A stretch of 64,000 nucleotides of DNA from Paenibacillus thalictri (GCF_004307995.1 NZ_SIRE01000024.1:62001-126000); one strand, 5' to 3'; shown: positions 1 through 9,988, counted from the first letter of the stretch. Program-made: numbers and translations. The notes: generated by a model not told the origin, from the letters alone.

Positions 1-789
1 AGAATCATCGGTTCGGGCAAAGATGTGATGACTACCAAACCTTTTGAAATGGACCCGTGTAAGGCGCGGAACATTCTGGAGAAAGCAAACGAATTAAAGC
101 GGGTTGTCCACTTGAACTCGCCGGGCCCGCTTAAAGATAACAAGCTGCGACAAATCGAAGCTTGGAGAGAACGTTTCGATCTTGGCATTCCTGTCGGATG
201 TCGTGCCGACATATGGGTCAATTACCGCGAGCAGGCGGATGGAGGCTGGTACGACGATCCCGAGAAATGTCCGGTGGCGCCGATTTTTCGGCTTGGCATT
301 TATATCATCAACGATATGGTCCGTTTGTTCGGACCCGCTCGGCAAGTGGCAGTGATGAGTTCGCGGCTGCTGACGGGCCGGCCTACGGTCGACAATGCCC
401 AGGTGAGCATACAGTTTCGGAACGGGGCCATTGCGGGTATATTCGGCTCGTTTTGCGTTGACGACAGCCAGCGGTACAAGGAGCCGATGACGATTAATTT
501 CGAGCGGGGCACGATCTACAGCAGCGTCATGCCGCAGGAGGAGGGCGAGCCGGGCAAGTTATTGCTTGTCACCAAGGATCGGGCAACGGGCGAAAGGGTG
601 ACGGAGGAAACCTACGTGACCGGCGGCTCAGGAGAATACCAATGGGAGGAATGGCACGGGTCGATCATCGAAAGACGGCTTAATGACGAGGCTTATATTC
701 GCGATATCGTTGAGGGGATTAACATCATTGAAGCGATGCGGAAATCCGATAAAACCGGAGCCACCCAGAAGGTCGGTGAAAACGTATGA
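1..789 (+). CDS. Gfo/Idh/MocA-family oxidoreductase, 5' truncated by window edge
   Basis: The frame is open from the first base, so the gene begins left of the window and its Rossmann N-terminus is missing. The visible part opens with GKDVMTTKPF, the family's conserved EKP segment, where the lysine sits near the active site (here TKP instead of EKP). The rest is the C-terminal alpha/beta substrate domain, with the hydrophobic helix GIYIINDMVRLFG. Family members are NAD(P)-dependent sugar or inositol dehydrogenases in the cytoplasm. The stop overlaps the next start in ATGA, so the two oxidoreductases are translationally coupled. The substrate cannot be told from sequence. Confidence 0.9.
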   Translation, partial: RIIGSGKDVMTTKPFEMDPCKARNILEKANELKRVVHLNSPGPLKDNKLRQIEAWRERFDLGIPVGCRADIWVNYREQADGGWYDDPEKCPVAPIFRLGIYIINDMVRLFGPARQVAVMSSRLLTGRPTVDNAQVSIQFRNGAIAGIFGSFCVDDSQRYKEPMTINFERGTIYSSVMPQEEGEPGKLLLVTKDRATGERVTEETYVTGGSGEYQWEEWHGSIIERRLNDEAYIRDIVEGINIIEAMRKSDKTGATQKVGENV

Positions 790-1799
790 AACTTGGCGTC
801 GGATTGTACGGTAATAATGGCGGGCATCAAATCCACCGGGAGCTCAGCTGCCATCCCTTGGCCAAAGTTGTTGCCATCGCTGGTCTGGACACCGACTTGC
901 TGACTCCGGAACAGCAGGCCGATCCGGACATTCGCGTTTACGAAACGCTTGAGCGGATGCTGGACGACAAAAGAGCGCAGCTCATCTCGCTTTGCTCGCC
1001 GGTAAGAGCCCTGCAGGCGGATGAGGCGATACTGTGCATGAGCCGCGGAAAACACGTGTACGCCGAAAAACCATGCGCGCTGAACGAACGCGATATCGGC
1101 CGCTTGCTTGAGACCGCCGCAGCGACGGGGCGCCAGTTCCGGGAAATGGCCGGAACCGCCTTCGAGCAGCCGTATCTTGCCATACGCGAGCTGGTGAAGT
1201 CCGGCGTCATCGGCGAGGTGGTGCAGGTGTTTGCCCAGAAGTCGTATCCGTATCACGATGGGCGTCCGCAGGACGAAGCGGTCGACGGCGGGCTGATCGG
1301 GCAAAACGGCATTCATGCCGTAAGATTCATCGAGCACGTGGCCGGCGTGAGGATCAAGCGGGTGACCGCGGCGGAGACGCGGCTCGGCAATCCGAGTGCG
1401 GAAGGCAATCTTCCGATGGCCGCCGGCCTGCTGATGGAGCTGGCAAACGGCGGCGTAGCCAGCGCCGTCGTCAATTATTTGAACCAGCGCGGCATGGGCA
1501 GTTGGGGGAACGATCATCTGCGTATTTTTGGCACAAAAGGGTTTGTCGAAAGCACCGACGGCGGCACCCGGACCAGGCTTGTCGTCGGAGACGAAGATCG
1601 GGGCCCGCTGCAGCTATGGGAACCGGAGCGCAGCTATCTCGACATGTATATCGACTGCCTGTTGGGCAAGTCGGAAATGCCGCTGCCGCTCGAAGACGAA
1701 CTGCACTGCACCCGGGTAACGGTACAGGCGAAGCAGTCGGCAGCCGGCCGAATCGTTAACAAGGAAACGCGCGGCCTATTCTCGGAAACGAAGGAATGA
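786..1799 (+). CDS. Gfo/Idh/MocA-family oxidoreductase
   Basis: This 337-residue protein has the usual family length. It starts MKLGVGLYGNNG, a Rossmann nucleotide-binding turn, and carries AEKPCAL at residues 93-99, containing the conserved EKP lysine (K95). The C-terminal half is the beta-sheet substrate domain. It overlaps the preceding dehydrogenase by 4 bases (ATGA). A pair of such enzymes next to a lyase-like propeller and an alpha-mannosidase suggests oxidation or epimerisation of a sugar released by those enzymes. That is inference; the family is catalytically diverse. Confidence 0.9.
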   Translation: MKLGVGLYGNNGGHQIHRELSCHPLAKVVAIAGLDTDLLTPEQQADPDIRVYETLERMLDDKRAQLISLCSPVRALQADEAILCMSRGKHVYAEKPCALNERDIGRLLETAAATGRQFREMAGTAFEQPYLAIRELVKSGVIGEVVQVFAQKSYPYHDGRPQDEAVDGGLIGQNGIHAVRFIEHVAGVRIKRVTAAETRLGNPSAEGNLPMAAGLLMELANGGVASAVVNYLNQRGMGSWGNDHLRIFGTKGFVESTDGGTRTRLVVGDEDRGPLQLWEPERSYLDMYIDCLLGKSEMPLPLEDELHCTRVTVQAKQSAAGRIVNKETRGLFSETKE

Positions 1800-1854
1800 G
1801 CCGTTAAGAAGTCGAATGCTTTTTACATCACACATGTTTAAGGAGTGATCGTGT

Positions 1855-2904
1855 ATGGCCAGGGGGCAAGCTTACCCGTCCGAAAGGCAGTTTTTTACCG
1901 ACAGCAAAACGGGCGTTTCCATTATGAAACTGACCGCGTTTCCGACGGTGAACAGCAAATTTTATTTTCATTTTAACGCATTTACGCCGGATTCGAAGAC
2001 ACTTGTGTTCCATTCCTACCGATTCGCCAAGCGGGATTCGGAGATCGACGTATTTAAAGTAAATACGGATGGGATGGGGCTCGTGCAGCTGACCGATAGG
2101 CCCAACGTGCGCGGCGCAACGGTATCCTACGACGGGAAATGGTTGTATTATGTAACGGAAGGTTATTTTCGCAGAGTGTCGATGGACACATACGAGGAAG
2201 AGACAATCGGTTATTTGGATGCGCTGACATCGGACGCCGAGTCGGCCAGTATGACCTATGACGATAAGCAATATTTCGTGGAAGCCACCTTAAAGAACGG
2301 CAAACGCGGCATAGCGAGATATTCGACGGACGGGAAAGAAGCTGAAGTTATTTTCGAAAGCGAGTTGCATATTACCCATACGCAGGTAGAACCGTCCGAA
2401 GGCAACACCGTTGCTTTTCAGCAGGGGCCGGACCGGCTTCACCGGAACATCTGGCTGATCGACCGCGACGGCGGCAACTTCCGGCCGCTTGAGCTGCCTT
2501 ATGGCAATGGACATTGGATGTGGATCGCCGGAACAAAACGGATTATGACCAACCTGGAAAAAGAACAACAAGGCATTGCGGTCAGAGGAGAACATGAGCA
2601 GTCAGCCGAGCTGTTTGCAAACGGCGAGCATTATTGGCACGGATCCTGCAGCATGGACGGGCAATGGCTTGTATCCGACACGAATTGGCCCGACCACGGG
2701 ATCCATCTGCTGAACGTGGCGACGAAGAAACACAAAGTGTTGTGTTACCCGAACAGCTCTTCCTGCCACCCGCAATGGACTCATCCGCATCCCTCTTTCA
2801 GTCCGGACGGCAAGCTGGTCGTCTACAATTCGGATGCAACCGGGATTCCGCACGTGTACATGGCCAAAGTGCCGGACGACATGCGGGAGGAGCTCGCCCG
2901 TTAA
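1855..2904 (+). CDS. oligogalacturonate-lyase-like (PL22-type) beta-propeller protein
   Basis: A 349-residue cytoplasmic protein without a signal peptide, built of PD40/TolB-type propeller blades (repeated PDSKTLVF, YDGKWLYY and SPDGKLVVY segments). The segment QWTHPH at about residues 307-312 reproduces the Q-x2-H-x-H arrangement that binds manganese in oligogalacturonate lyase (Ogl), and HYWHG near residues 259-263 could supply the further histidine. Ogl cleaves pectic oligogalacturonides inside the cell, in keeping with the sugar-catabolic surroundings. AAGGAGTG precedes the ATG at good spacing. The fold and metal motif are visible; the substrate is inferred, and several Ogl-like paralogues act on other substrates or none known. 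Confidence 0.75.
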   Translation: MARGQAYPSERQFFTDSKTGVSIMKLTAFPTVNSKFYFHFNAFTPDSKTLVFHSYRFAKRDSEIDVFKVNTDGMGLVQLTDRPNVRGATVSYDGKWLYYVTEGYFRRVSMDTYEEETIGYLDALTSDAESASMTYDDKQYFVEATLKNGKRGIARYSTDGKEAEVIFESELHITHTQVEPSEGNTVAFQQGPDRLHRNIWLIDRDGGNFRPLELPYGNGHWMWIAGTKRIMTNLEKEQQGIAVRGEHEQSAELFANGEHYWHGSCSMDGQWLVSDTNWPDHGIHLLNVATKKHKVLCYPNSSSCHPQWTHPHPSFSPDGKLVVYNSDATGIPHVYMAKVPDDMREELAR

Positions 2905-2961
2905 TCAAGAGTTGGAAAGTCTTTCACGCCAAGTACCGTTTCTGCGAGTTGGAGGTGCAAC

Positions 2962-5268
2962 ATGAAAAGCAGCCGCTTTACTTATTTCAAACGATTGTTT
3001 TTGTTCTGCATGCTGATAGGTTTTATACCCGTGATTGCCCTCGGTTATTTTTCCTATGCGAAGTCTTCCCAACTGCTTCTAGATAAGGCGTACCGCGGCG
3101 ACAGAGAGTTCGTCGAGCAGACGCAGCTGCGGATCGAGCAGAAGCTTAAGATGGTGGATAACGCGCAGGTTCAGCTTATCAACTCGTCGCTTGTGATCGA
3201 CGCGATGGAACAGGAGCTTGGCCGTGAAGACTATCAGTCATACGACAAATTAATGCAATCGCTGTACCGGCTGCAGCTTTACGAATACGGGCTGACGGAC
3301 GTTTATTTGGTCAATTTCGAAAAAAACTGGATTTTGAGCAGCGGGGGCAAGGAGCCGCTTCGGGACAGCGGGCTAAACGCCGTCTTTATGGAATATGCGG
3401 ACAGAGGCAAACCGTTTTTCTGGTCGCTGCTGCGGTCGCCGCTCGTTAATGAAGCGGCCCCGCGGCTGTGGAACATGGCGTCGGTAAAGACGATTCCGAT
3501 CAATACGGTGCATCCGCTTGGTTTGCTCGTAGCGGTCCTTCCCAGCCAGGAAATCGGCAAAATGATTCCGAAAGACAGCGAATCCGGCGACATGTTTGTA
3601 CTGGACGACCGCTACCGGATTATTGCGGCGCGCAATTCGGAATGGATTGGCCAAGATCTGTCCGGGGAGCCGAATATGGCGGCAATCCGGCAGGCCGAAG
3701 CGGAAGCGGGCCAGTTCCAGTCGGATGACGACAAATACGGCATCACGTTTCGGAAATCGGCATACAACGGCTGGACGTATATATCCAAGACAAACATCAG
3801 CGACATCACTAAGGAGTCAAAAGCGATCGGCTGGGTCACGCTGACCATATGTCTCATCGTGCTGCTGCTTGTTCTGGCCGCTTCTTTGGTCGGAACCCGC
3901 AGGTTGTACAGTCCCATCCGCAAGCTGTATGAGCTTGTGCCGGCGCCTGATATGCGCGGCAGCTCCGCGAAACGGGATGAGTTGTACTGGATCGAAAAAA
4001 ATGTGCATACGCTGATGGGCAAGGAGAGCCGCATGAGAGAGCAGGCGCAGAATTTTTTTGCGCACCGGCTGCTGCAGGGCGCGACCAGGGCGCAGGAAAT
4101 CGCGGCCCGGCTGGAGTCCGGCGAGCTGTCGGATTGGAAGCGGATGCGCGTGTTGTGCATCCGCATCGATACGCTGGAAGGAACGAACTACACGGAACGC
4201 GACCGCGATCTGCTTATGTTTGCGATTAACAATATGGCGGGCGAAATCGTTCCCCGCAAGATCAGGCTCAATCCGATCGTGCTGGGGGACTTCCAGGCGA
4301 CCATACTTGGCGACCATCATGAGCCGGCGGAGGACTTAAAGCATGAGGCGCGGGAATGGGCGGAGCAAATTCAGCGGAGCGTAGACGAATATTTGCACCT
4401 GAAAATCAGCGCAGGCATCAGTTCGCCGTTCCCCAAATGGACCGATGCGCCTAGAGGCTTCGAAGAAGCGAAGGAAGCGCTGTCATACAGCGTGCGGCTG
4501 GGCCGTCAGTCCGTTTTGTTTTTGGAAGACATTCATCTGGAAGTTGTCGATTCTCCGGTCACGTACCCGCAGCAAATCGTGCAGGAGCTGTTCGACCATA
4601 TTAAACTGCTGGAAGAGGAGCGGTGTTTCGAACTGCTGGAGGAATTTCTGGCGTTTATTACCCGCAAGGCGATCAGCCAGCAGGAATTTCAAATGCTGCT
4701 CATCAGGCTGCTGGCCGATTTGATGCGTTTTGCTCAGGAGCAGGGCGGCAATCTGTATGACATGGTGCCGCAGGACAATAAATCGGTCGCGGGTGAGATA
4801 CTTGCCCTGAAGTCAGCCCGCGAAATCGCAAGTTGGCTGCAATCGACGATCGTGCGTCCCCTGATGATATTTATCGATCAACGCAGGGAAATGGTGCACA
4901 CGAAAATTTCCGATCAAATGCTCGCCATCATTCACCAGGAATACGACGGTCCGCTAACGCTGGAGTCATGTGCGGCAAAGCTGAATTATCATCCTGAATA
5001 TATCAGCCGTGTGTTCCGCAAGGAAACCGGTTTTGCTTTCAGCGATTATTTATCGCGGCACCGGCTGCAAATCGCCAAACAGCTGCTGCTCGAAACCAAC
5101 ATGACCATTACGGAAATATCGGAGAAACTGCTGTACAATAAACCGCAAAACTTCATTCGTTACTTCCGCAAGCTGGAGGGCATTACACCCAAGCAATACC
5201 GGGAGCTCAGCCGGACGAAGAAGCAGGATGAACCGGAGGTTCGCCAGACCGCCGGCGAAAACCAATAA
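2962..5268 (+). CDS. membrane-anchored AraC-family sensor/regulator
   Basis: A 768-residue one-component regulator. A transmembrane helix at about residues 10-30 and a second at about 290-312 (VTLTICLIVLLLVLAASLVG) enclose an extracytoplasmic Cache-like sensor domain. A cytoplasmic linker follows, then a C-terminal AraC DNA-binding domain of about 100 residues with two helix-turn-helix units, including the family ending NKPQNFIRYFRKLEGITPKQYR. Proteins of this architecture in Paenibacillus usually sense an external sugar and activate adjacent glycan genes. GGAGGTGCAAC precedes the ATG. Likely target: the flanking lyase/mannosidase genes. Confidence 0.9.
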   Translation: MKSSRFTYFKRLFLFCMLIGFIPVIALGYFSYAKSSQLLLDKAYRGDREFVEQTQLRIEQKLKMVDNAQVQLINSSLVIDAMEQELGREDYQSYDKLMQSLYRLQLYEYGLTDVYLVNFEKNWILSSGGKEPLRDSGLNAVFMEYADRGKPFFWSLLRSPLVNEAAPRLWNMASVKTIPINTVHPLGLLVAVLPSQEIGKMIPKDSESGDMFVLDDRYRIIAARNSEWIGQDLSGEPNMAAIRQAEAEAGQFQSDDDKYGITFRKSAYNGWTYISKTNISDITKESKAIGWVTLTICLIVLLLVLAASLVGTRRLYSPIRKLYELVPAPDMRGSSAKRDELYWIEKNVHTLMGKESRMREQAQNFFAHRLLQGATRAQEIAARLESGELSDWKRMRVLCIRIDTLEGTNYTERDRDLLMFAINNMAGEIVPRKIRLNPIVLGDFQATILGDHHEPAEDLKHEAREWAEQIQRSVDEYLHLKISAGISSPFPKWTDAPRGFEEAKEALSYSVRLGRQSVLFLEDIHLEVVDSPVTYPQQIVQELFDHIKLLEEERCFELLEEFLAFITRKAISQQEFQMLLIRLLADLMRFAQEQGGNLYDMVPQDNKSVAGEILALKSAREIASWLQSTIVRPLMIFIDQRREMVHTKISDQMLAIIHQEYDGPLTLESCAAKLNYHPEYISRVFRKETGFAFSDYLSRHRLQIAKQLLLETNMTITEISEKLLYNKPQNFIRYFRKLEGITPKQYRELSRTKKQDEPEVRQTAGENQ

Positions 5269-5300
5269 AAAGATACGAGCTGGGACTGGAGTGAGTGAAC

Positions 5301-7826
5301 ATGGATAACGGACAACGAGCGTCGGACAATGCGGAAGGTTCGGCCGATCTTGTGCTTCATATGATCGGAAACGCCCACCTCGATCCCGTATGGCTGTGGA
5401 GATGGCAGGAGGGTTATGCAGAAATTAAGGCGACGTTTCGTTCGGCGCTGGACCGGATGAAGGAGTTCCCGGAATTCGTTTTTACATGCGCCGGGGCGGC
5501 ATATTACCGGTGGGTCGAGGAAAATGCGCCGGAAATGTTCGCCGAGCTGCGCCAACGGGTGGCGGAGGGCCGGTGGGTCATCGTTGGTGGCTGGTGGATT
5601 CAGCCTGATTGCAATTTGCCTTCCGGCGAGTCGTTCGCAAGACATGCGTTGTACAGCCAACGTTATTTCCGGGAGCGGTTCGGCGTTATGGCGAAGGTTG
5701 GCTATAATGTCGACTCGTTTGGGCATCACGGGATGCTGCCGCAGCTGCTGAAGCAAAGCGGCATGGAATACTATGTGTTCATGCGCCCTGAACAGCATGA
5801 GAAAGCGATGGAGTCGAACTTGTTCTGGTGGGAAAGCAAGGACGGCAGCCGGGTGCTGGCGTACCGTATCCCGCTTGGCTACACAACCCGTCCAAACGAC
5901 GGCGTAACGGAAAAAATCGAAGCGCTCGGCAAAACGATGGAGGAGCAAGGAACGGACCAGATGTGCTTTTACGGGGTGGGCAATCATGGCGGCGGGCCAA
6001 CCATCGCCAATTTGCTCGATATTCGCGCCGCCAGGGAGAAGTGGGGACAGGAAGCGATACAGCTAAGCTCGCCTAACGCTTATTTCGAGCGGGTTATGCA
6101 AAAAGGCGGCGAGCATGCGCTTCGGCTCCCTGTCGTGCAGGACGATCTTCAGCACCATGCCAGCGGCTGTTATTCGGCTCATTCGGAGACGAAAGCGAGC
6201 AACCGCGAGGCCGAGCACCGGCTGCTGACCGCCGAGAAATGGTCGACTATGGCGCACCATATGCTGAAGCTGCCTTACCGCAACGAGCGGTTTCAGGAAG
6301 CGTGGGAAAGTGTGATGTTTAACCAGTTTCACGACATCATGGGCGGCTGCAGCATCAAGGAAGCGTATCAGGATGCCAGAGAAAGTTACGGCCACGCGCT
6401 GTATATCGCCGCCGCATCGATGAATGCGGCGATGCAAAAAATATCGTGGTCCATCGGCACGATGCGCCCGGGCATCGTCTCGCTGACCCGGGACAAAGAC
6501 CGGACGTTGTGGGAGCAAAACGATCTCGGCGTGCCGTTTGTCGTGTTTAACCCGCACAGTTGGGAAGTGACGACGCCGGTGCAAATCCCGCAGCAGATGA
6601 AAGGTGTCACCGATGAAGCCGAAGTGCCTCAGCAGATTCAGCGGGTACGCGCCTCGCGCACGAACGGCGGCGATAAGTACGATACGTTGTTTCTCGCCAA
6701 GGTGCCGGCTATGGGGTACCGCGTCTATTGGATATACCGGGAGCAGGCGAAATTCGAAGAGGTGCGTGAGGCTGCCCCCGAACTGTCGGTGACGCCGACG
6801 TCGCTGGAGAATCGCTTCATTCGCCTGGACATCGAGTCGCATACCGGTTATATCAAGCGGCTCGCGGACAAACGAACCGGCGTTGATGTGTTGTCCGGGA
6901 AAGGGGCCGTGCCTGTCGTGATCGACGAGTACGATTGCGATACGTGGGCGCACGGCAAATGGTCGTTCCGCGACGAGTTGGGCCGGTTTGCCGATGCCAA
7001 AATCAGCGTTGTCGAGGAAGGACCGGTCCGCGGCTGCTTGCGTGTGACGAGCCGTTACGGCGGCTCGGTGCTGCGGCAGGATTTTATGCTTCATAAGGAC
7101 AGCGCCGACATTCAGGTCAAAGTGAAGTTGGATTGGCAGGAGCGCCACAAGATGCTCAAGTTGTCGTTCCCCGTCCATGTTGAGCAGCCGACGGCCACTT
7201 ATGAAATTCCGTACGGTACGATCGAGCGGCCGGTAAACGGTGAAGAGGAGGCCGGCCAGCAATGGCTGGATATCTCGGGAACCTCACCCGCGAGCGGCTG
7301 TAAGATCGGCTTGGCGCTGCTCAACAACGGCAAATACGCCTTTGACGTCAAAGACAGCGAGCTGCGGATGACGGTGGCGCGCGGCGCGATATTCGCCGAT
7401 CATTATGGGCAGCGGGACGAACTGTGCGAGTTTATGGACCAGGGCGTTCAGGAATTCGCCTACGCGCTTGTCCCTCACGAAGGAAGCTGGCAGGACGCCG
7501 GTGTCGTCCGAAAGGCGTATGAGCTTGGCGTACCTCTCTCTTACGTCATCGAAACGTATCACGAAGGGAACTTGCCGCAGCGTTATTGCGGCATCCGCAT
7601 CGAATCCGAACACGTTGTCGCAACCGCGTTCAAGAAGGCGGAGGAAGCGGATGGTTATATTTTACGCTGCTACGAGACAGACGGACGTCCTGCGGCGGGG
7701 GCCATCGAAGTGCCGATGCTTGGCCGCAAATGGACGGCGGCGTTTGGCCCATGCGAGATCAAGACGTTCCTTATTCCGTATGACCCGAAACTGGATATTG
7801 CGGAGACCAACTTGTTGGAGCTGTGA
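5301..7826 (+). CDS. GH38 alpha-mannosidase
   Basis: An 841-residue cytoplasmic glycosidase. NAHLDPVWLW (H26 and D28) holds two zinc ligands, GWWIQPDCNLPSGES holds the catalytic aspartate nucleophile (D103), and GYNVDSFGH and NQFHDIMGG match other conserved GH38 blocks; beta-sandwich domains follow. Family enzymes trim alpha-mannose residues from imported manno-oligosaccharides. A GTG lies 6 bases earlier, but only 3 bases from the GGAG site; the ATG at 5301 has 9-base spacing and is preferred. It sits just after the AraC sensor gene and is probably controlled by it. Confidence 0.95.
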   Translation: MDNGQRASDNAEGSADLVLHMIGNAHLDPVWLWRWQEGYAEIKATFRSALDRMKEFPEFVFTCAGAAYYRWVEENAPEMFAELRQRVAEGRWVIVGGWWIQPDCNLPSGESFARHALYSQRYFRERFGVMAKVGYNVDSFGHHGMLPQLLKQSGMEYYVFMRPEQHEKAMESNLFWWESKDGSRVLAYRIPLGYTTRPNDGVTEKIEALGKTMEEQGTDQMCFYGVGNHGGGPTIANLLDIRAAREKWGQEAIQLSSPNAYFERVMQKGGEHALRLPVVQDDLQHHASGCYSAHSETKASNREAEHRLLTAEKWSTMAHHMLKLPYRNERFQEAWESVMFNQFHDIMGGCSIKEAYQDARESYGHALYIAAASMNAAMQKISWSIGTMRPGIVSLTRDKDRTLWEQNDLGVPFVVFNPHSWEVTTPVQIPQQMKGVTDEAEVPQQIQRVRASRTNGGDKYDTLFLAKVPAMGYRVYWIYREQAKFEEVREAAPELSVTPTSLENRFIRLDIESHTGYIKRLADKRTGVDVLSGKGAVPVVIDEYDCDTWAHGKWSFRDELGRFADAKISVVEEGPVRGCLRVTSRYGGSVLRQDFMLHKDSADIQVKVKLDWQERHKMLKLSFPVHVEQPTATYEIPYGTIERPVNGEEEAGQQWLDISGTSPASGCKIGLALLNNGKYAFDVKDSELRMTVARGAIFADHYGQRDELCEFMDQGVQEFAYALVPHEGSWQDAGVVRKAYELGVPLSYVIETYHEGNLPQRYCGIRIESEHVVATAFKKAEEADGYILRCYETDGRPAAGAIEVPMLGRKWTAAFGPCEIKTFLIPYDPKLDIAETNLLEL

Positions 7827-8077
7827 CGGTTTGGCTGTAAAACCGGCGGCAAAGCTAAACGGGGCATCTTCGCGGCAAGAAGATGTACAACGGGCTGGAG
7901 TACTTAGCCCGGGCGACGAAAGCGGCGCACGTGCGGAGCAAGGAACGGTGCCATATGAAGCGATTCGCCGGCAAAACGGCAAATCAAAAAGCCGGACGGC
8001 TAGCGAACTGGCCACAATGGGCAATCCCATGCACAATGGGCATTTCGCAAGACGCTCCGGCTTTTTTAAAACTTGGT
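7827..8077. terminator. shared bidirectional terminator region between convergent genes
   Basis: The convergent gap between the mannosidase and the CAP-domain gene contains AAAAAGCCGGA (7986-7996) and its complement TCCGGCTTTTTT (8056-8067). Runs of A and T on both sides let the long-loop hairpin serve both strands. A second small hairpin, CATCTTC/GAAGATG, lies near 7865-7885. No convincing gene is seen in this stretch. Confidence 0.6.
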
Positions 8078-9472
8078 TTATTGGTCAAGCATAATAATCG
8101 AAGCGGTCATCGTCGTGGCATCCCACGAAATTTCCGCGCCGAGCGCTTCAGCGGCAAGTCTTAAAGGCACGTAAGTCGCATCGTCCAAGATGAATGGCGC
8201 GTCCTCCAGTTTAACGGATTTGTACCCCACGGTGGCGTAGTTTTCGCCAATGGATAATTTGACCATCTTGGCGTCTTTCATGATTCGCACATAACCTAGC
8301 GAGGTGACCGGCACCGATTCGCCTGTTGAAGATATGGCGCCTGATGGGGGCGGGGACCAACTGACGGAAGCTCCAAGCTTTTCAAACACGCCGCGCAGCG
8401 GGATGAAGGTTTTGCCGTTAATCACTTTGGCTCTAGGTTCGACATCGACATATTTGCCGTTAATGCGGATGCCGACGTCCGTCTCGTCGAACTGCCGTGG
8501 CGGCGCATCCTGCGAATTCATAATCTTTTGCCGCTCCAGCTCAAGCTCTTTTTGTTTCTCCGCTTCTTTCTCCGCTTTGGCCATCTCACGCCAGCTTGTC
8601 TGCTGCTGCTCCAAAGTCTGCTTATCTTGCGCGGTAGTGAACGACCACGTTTTGCGCTCCACCGTTACGGTATAGGTTTCATTGTATTGCAGCTCTTCCT
8701 TGGGGATAAGGTGCCAAGCAACACTGCTTTGTTTCAGCTTAAAAAAGTCCACTGCATGACCGCTGCTGTCTGTGATCGACGCAGCAACATCGTTAGGGGA
8801 TGCCATATCCCCGACATAAGAAATGATGTACCCCGATTTGGCAATACCGAAGCCTTCCAGAGGGTTAGGGTTCTCGTTGCCGTAAAATCCGATGCCTACG
8901 CCGGTTTGTCCGTCATAAGGATATACGACGGGTGCTTTGGCAATCCCTGCGCTCGCCATGTTGACGACAGATGCATGGTTGTTGTAGCCGAAGCCAAACA
9001 AGGTCATAGCTGGATAAATCAGTGATGTTCTGTGTAGCGGTGCATCGATCAACTGGGCGATTGCATGTTCAGGCACAATATCGCCGTAAGCGATATCCTC
9101 CCAAATGCCCTTATTTAACGTGTTGAAGCCCGCGATTTTAACCCGATCGGATAGGCCTTCCCCCGTAAATTCAGGCAATCCCGATTCCTCAGAATGCCCG
9201 GTCAAACTGTTCGTTTTCAAGTAAGCTGCATGATGATTTGCCGCTTTGCTCAGCAGGTTGTCGACCTGCAAAGACGGAACGCCAGTCTTGCTGCGCACTT
9301 CGTTTAAATATTGGAGCGCCCTTGCCGCCCCTTCACTTGCTTTGTCGTCCGCGGCAATCCGGACCGGAGTATGCTGAGCTGCTTCAATGGGGGCGGACGG
9401 CGCCCCAAGCATAACGGACATCGCCGTGACGACCGCTAATGCGGTAATGAATAATGGCTGATGATTCTTCAT
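8078..9472 (-). CDS. secreted CAP/SCP-domain protein with copper-amine-oxidase-N stalk domain
   Basis: A 464-residue exported protein. An N-terminal signal peptide (hydrophobic to about residue 30) is followed by a CAP/SCP (PR-1-like) domain at about 45-190, with ALQYLNEVRSKTGVPSL and LTGHSEE resembling the family's conserved blocks. A coiled, charged linker near 290-320 (KEAEKQKELELERQK) leads to a C-terminal copper-amine-oxidase N-terminal-like domain with INGKYVDVEPRAKVING and FIPLRGVFEKLGA, common in Paenibacillus cell-surface proteins. It probably acts at the wall; its biochemical function is unknown. GGAGG lies 13 bases before the ATG, which is longer than usual. Confidence 0.85.
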   Translation of the reverse strand: MKNHQPLFITALAVVTAMSVMLGAPSAPIEAAQHTPVRIAADDKASEGAARALQYLNEVRSKTGVPSLQVDNLLSKAANHHAAYLKTNSLTGHSEESGLPEFTGEGLSDRVKIAGFNTLNKGIWEDIAYGDIVPEHAIAQLIDAPLHRTSLIYPAMTLFGFGYNNHASVVNMASAGIAKAPVVYPYDGQTGVGIGFYGNENPNPLEGFGIAKSGYIISYVGDMASPNDVAASITDSSGHAVDFFKLKQSSVAWHLIPKEELQYNETYTVTVERKTWSFTTAQDKQTLEQQQTSWREMAKAEKEAEKQKELELERQKIMNSQDAPPRQFDETDVGIRINGKYVDVEPRAKVINGKTFIPLRGVFEKLGASVSWSPPPSGAISSTGESVPVTSLGYVRIMKDAKMVKLSIGENYATVGYKSVKLEDAPFILDDATYVPLRLAAEALGAEISWDATTMTASIIMLDQ

Positions 9473-9691
9473 GCGGTTATCTATGCCTCCTTATGTTTGA
9501 ATTGTTGTTTTCGACAAAATGTTGTATTTTCCTGCCAAGGAATATTTTGATAAACTAAACTTGCCCCTTGATACACTTTATCCATTCACTACGATGGTTT
9601 ATATACAGCTCTTTTTTACATAGAAATCTCAGTCAAAAAGCCGCTTGGGCGGGGTGATCGTTACGGAGAAGAAAGCAGATGATTGTGCCTC

Positions 9692-9988
9692 TTGAAAAAT
9701 AAAATTTATTTTCAGTTGCTGTCTGGCCGCCAAGAAGCTTCTGAATCCTGGAATCCGTTGTACACCTTGGACGCCGTGAATTATTCGGACGCATTTTTGG
9801 CGGCATCCGGCAGCGTCTTGATTGCCTGGATCGCCGCATGGGGCTTACGTAACGATGGATGACCCGCACATATTCGCGCCTATTATGAAGTATCAGGTAG
9901 CTTAACTGCCCGGTTTATTTCGGAAGCCCGCCAACTCGCGGTGAGTGCTCTAAATCTTATTACGCTAGCGGATACGTTGGTTCAATGA
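9692..9988 (+). pseudogene. possible decayed gene remnant with one in-frame stop
   Basis: A single frame runs for about 98 codons broken only by TGA at 9860-9862. It begins LKNKIYFQLLSG and ends ALNLITLADTLVQ before a stop at 9986-9988. Composition is protein-like (mixed, with a hydrophobic segment SGSVLIAWIAAWG), but no start with a good ribosome site and no family was recognised. It could equally be chance in a region with few stops. Confidence 0.2.

Noticed and set aside
6063-7262. 399-codon - strand frame
   Set aside because: Lies wholly inside the GH38 mannosidase gene and has Arg/His-rich shadow composition typical of antisense frames in GC-rich DNA.
9633-9869. 78-codon - strand frame in the 9.5-10.2 kb gap
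   Set aside because: Arg/Ser-rich, no ribosome site, and overlaps the better-looking + strand remnant.
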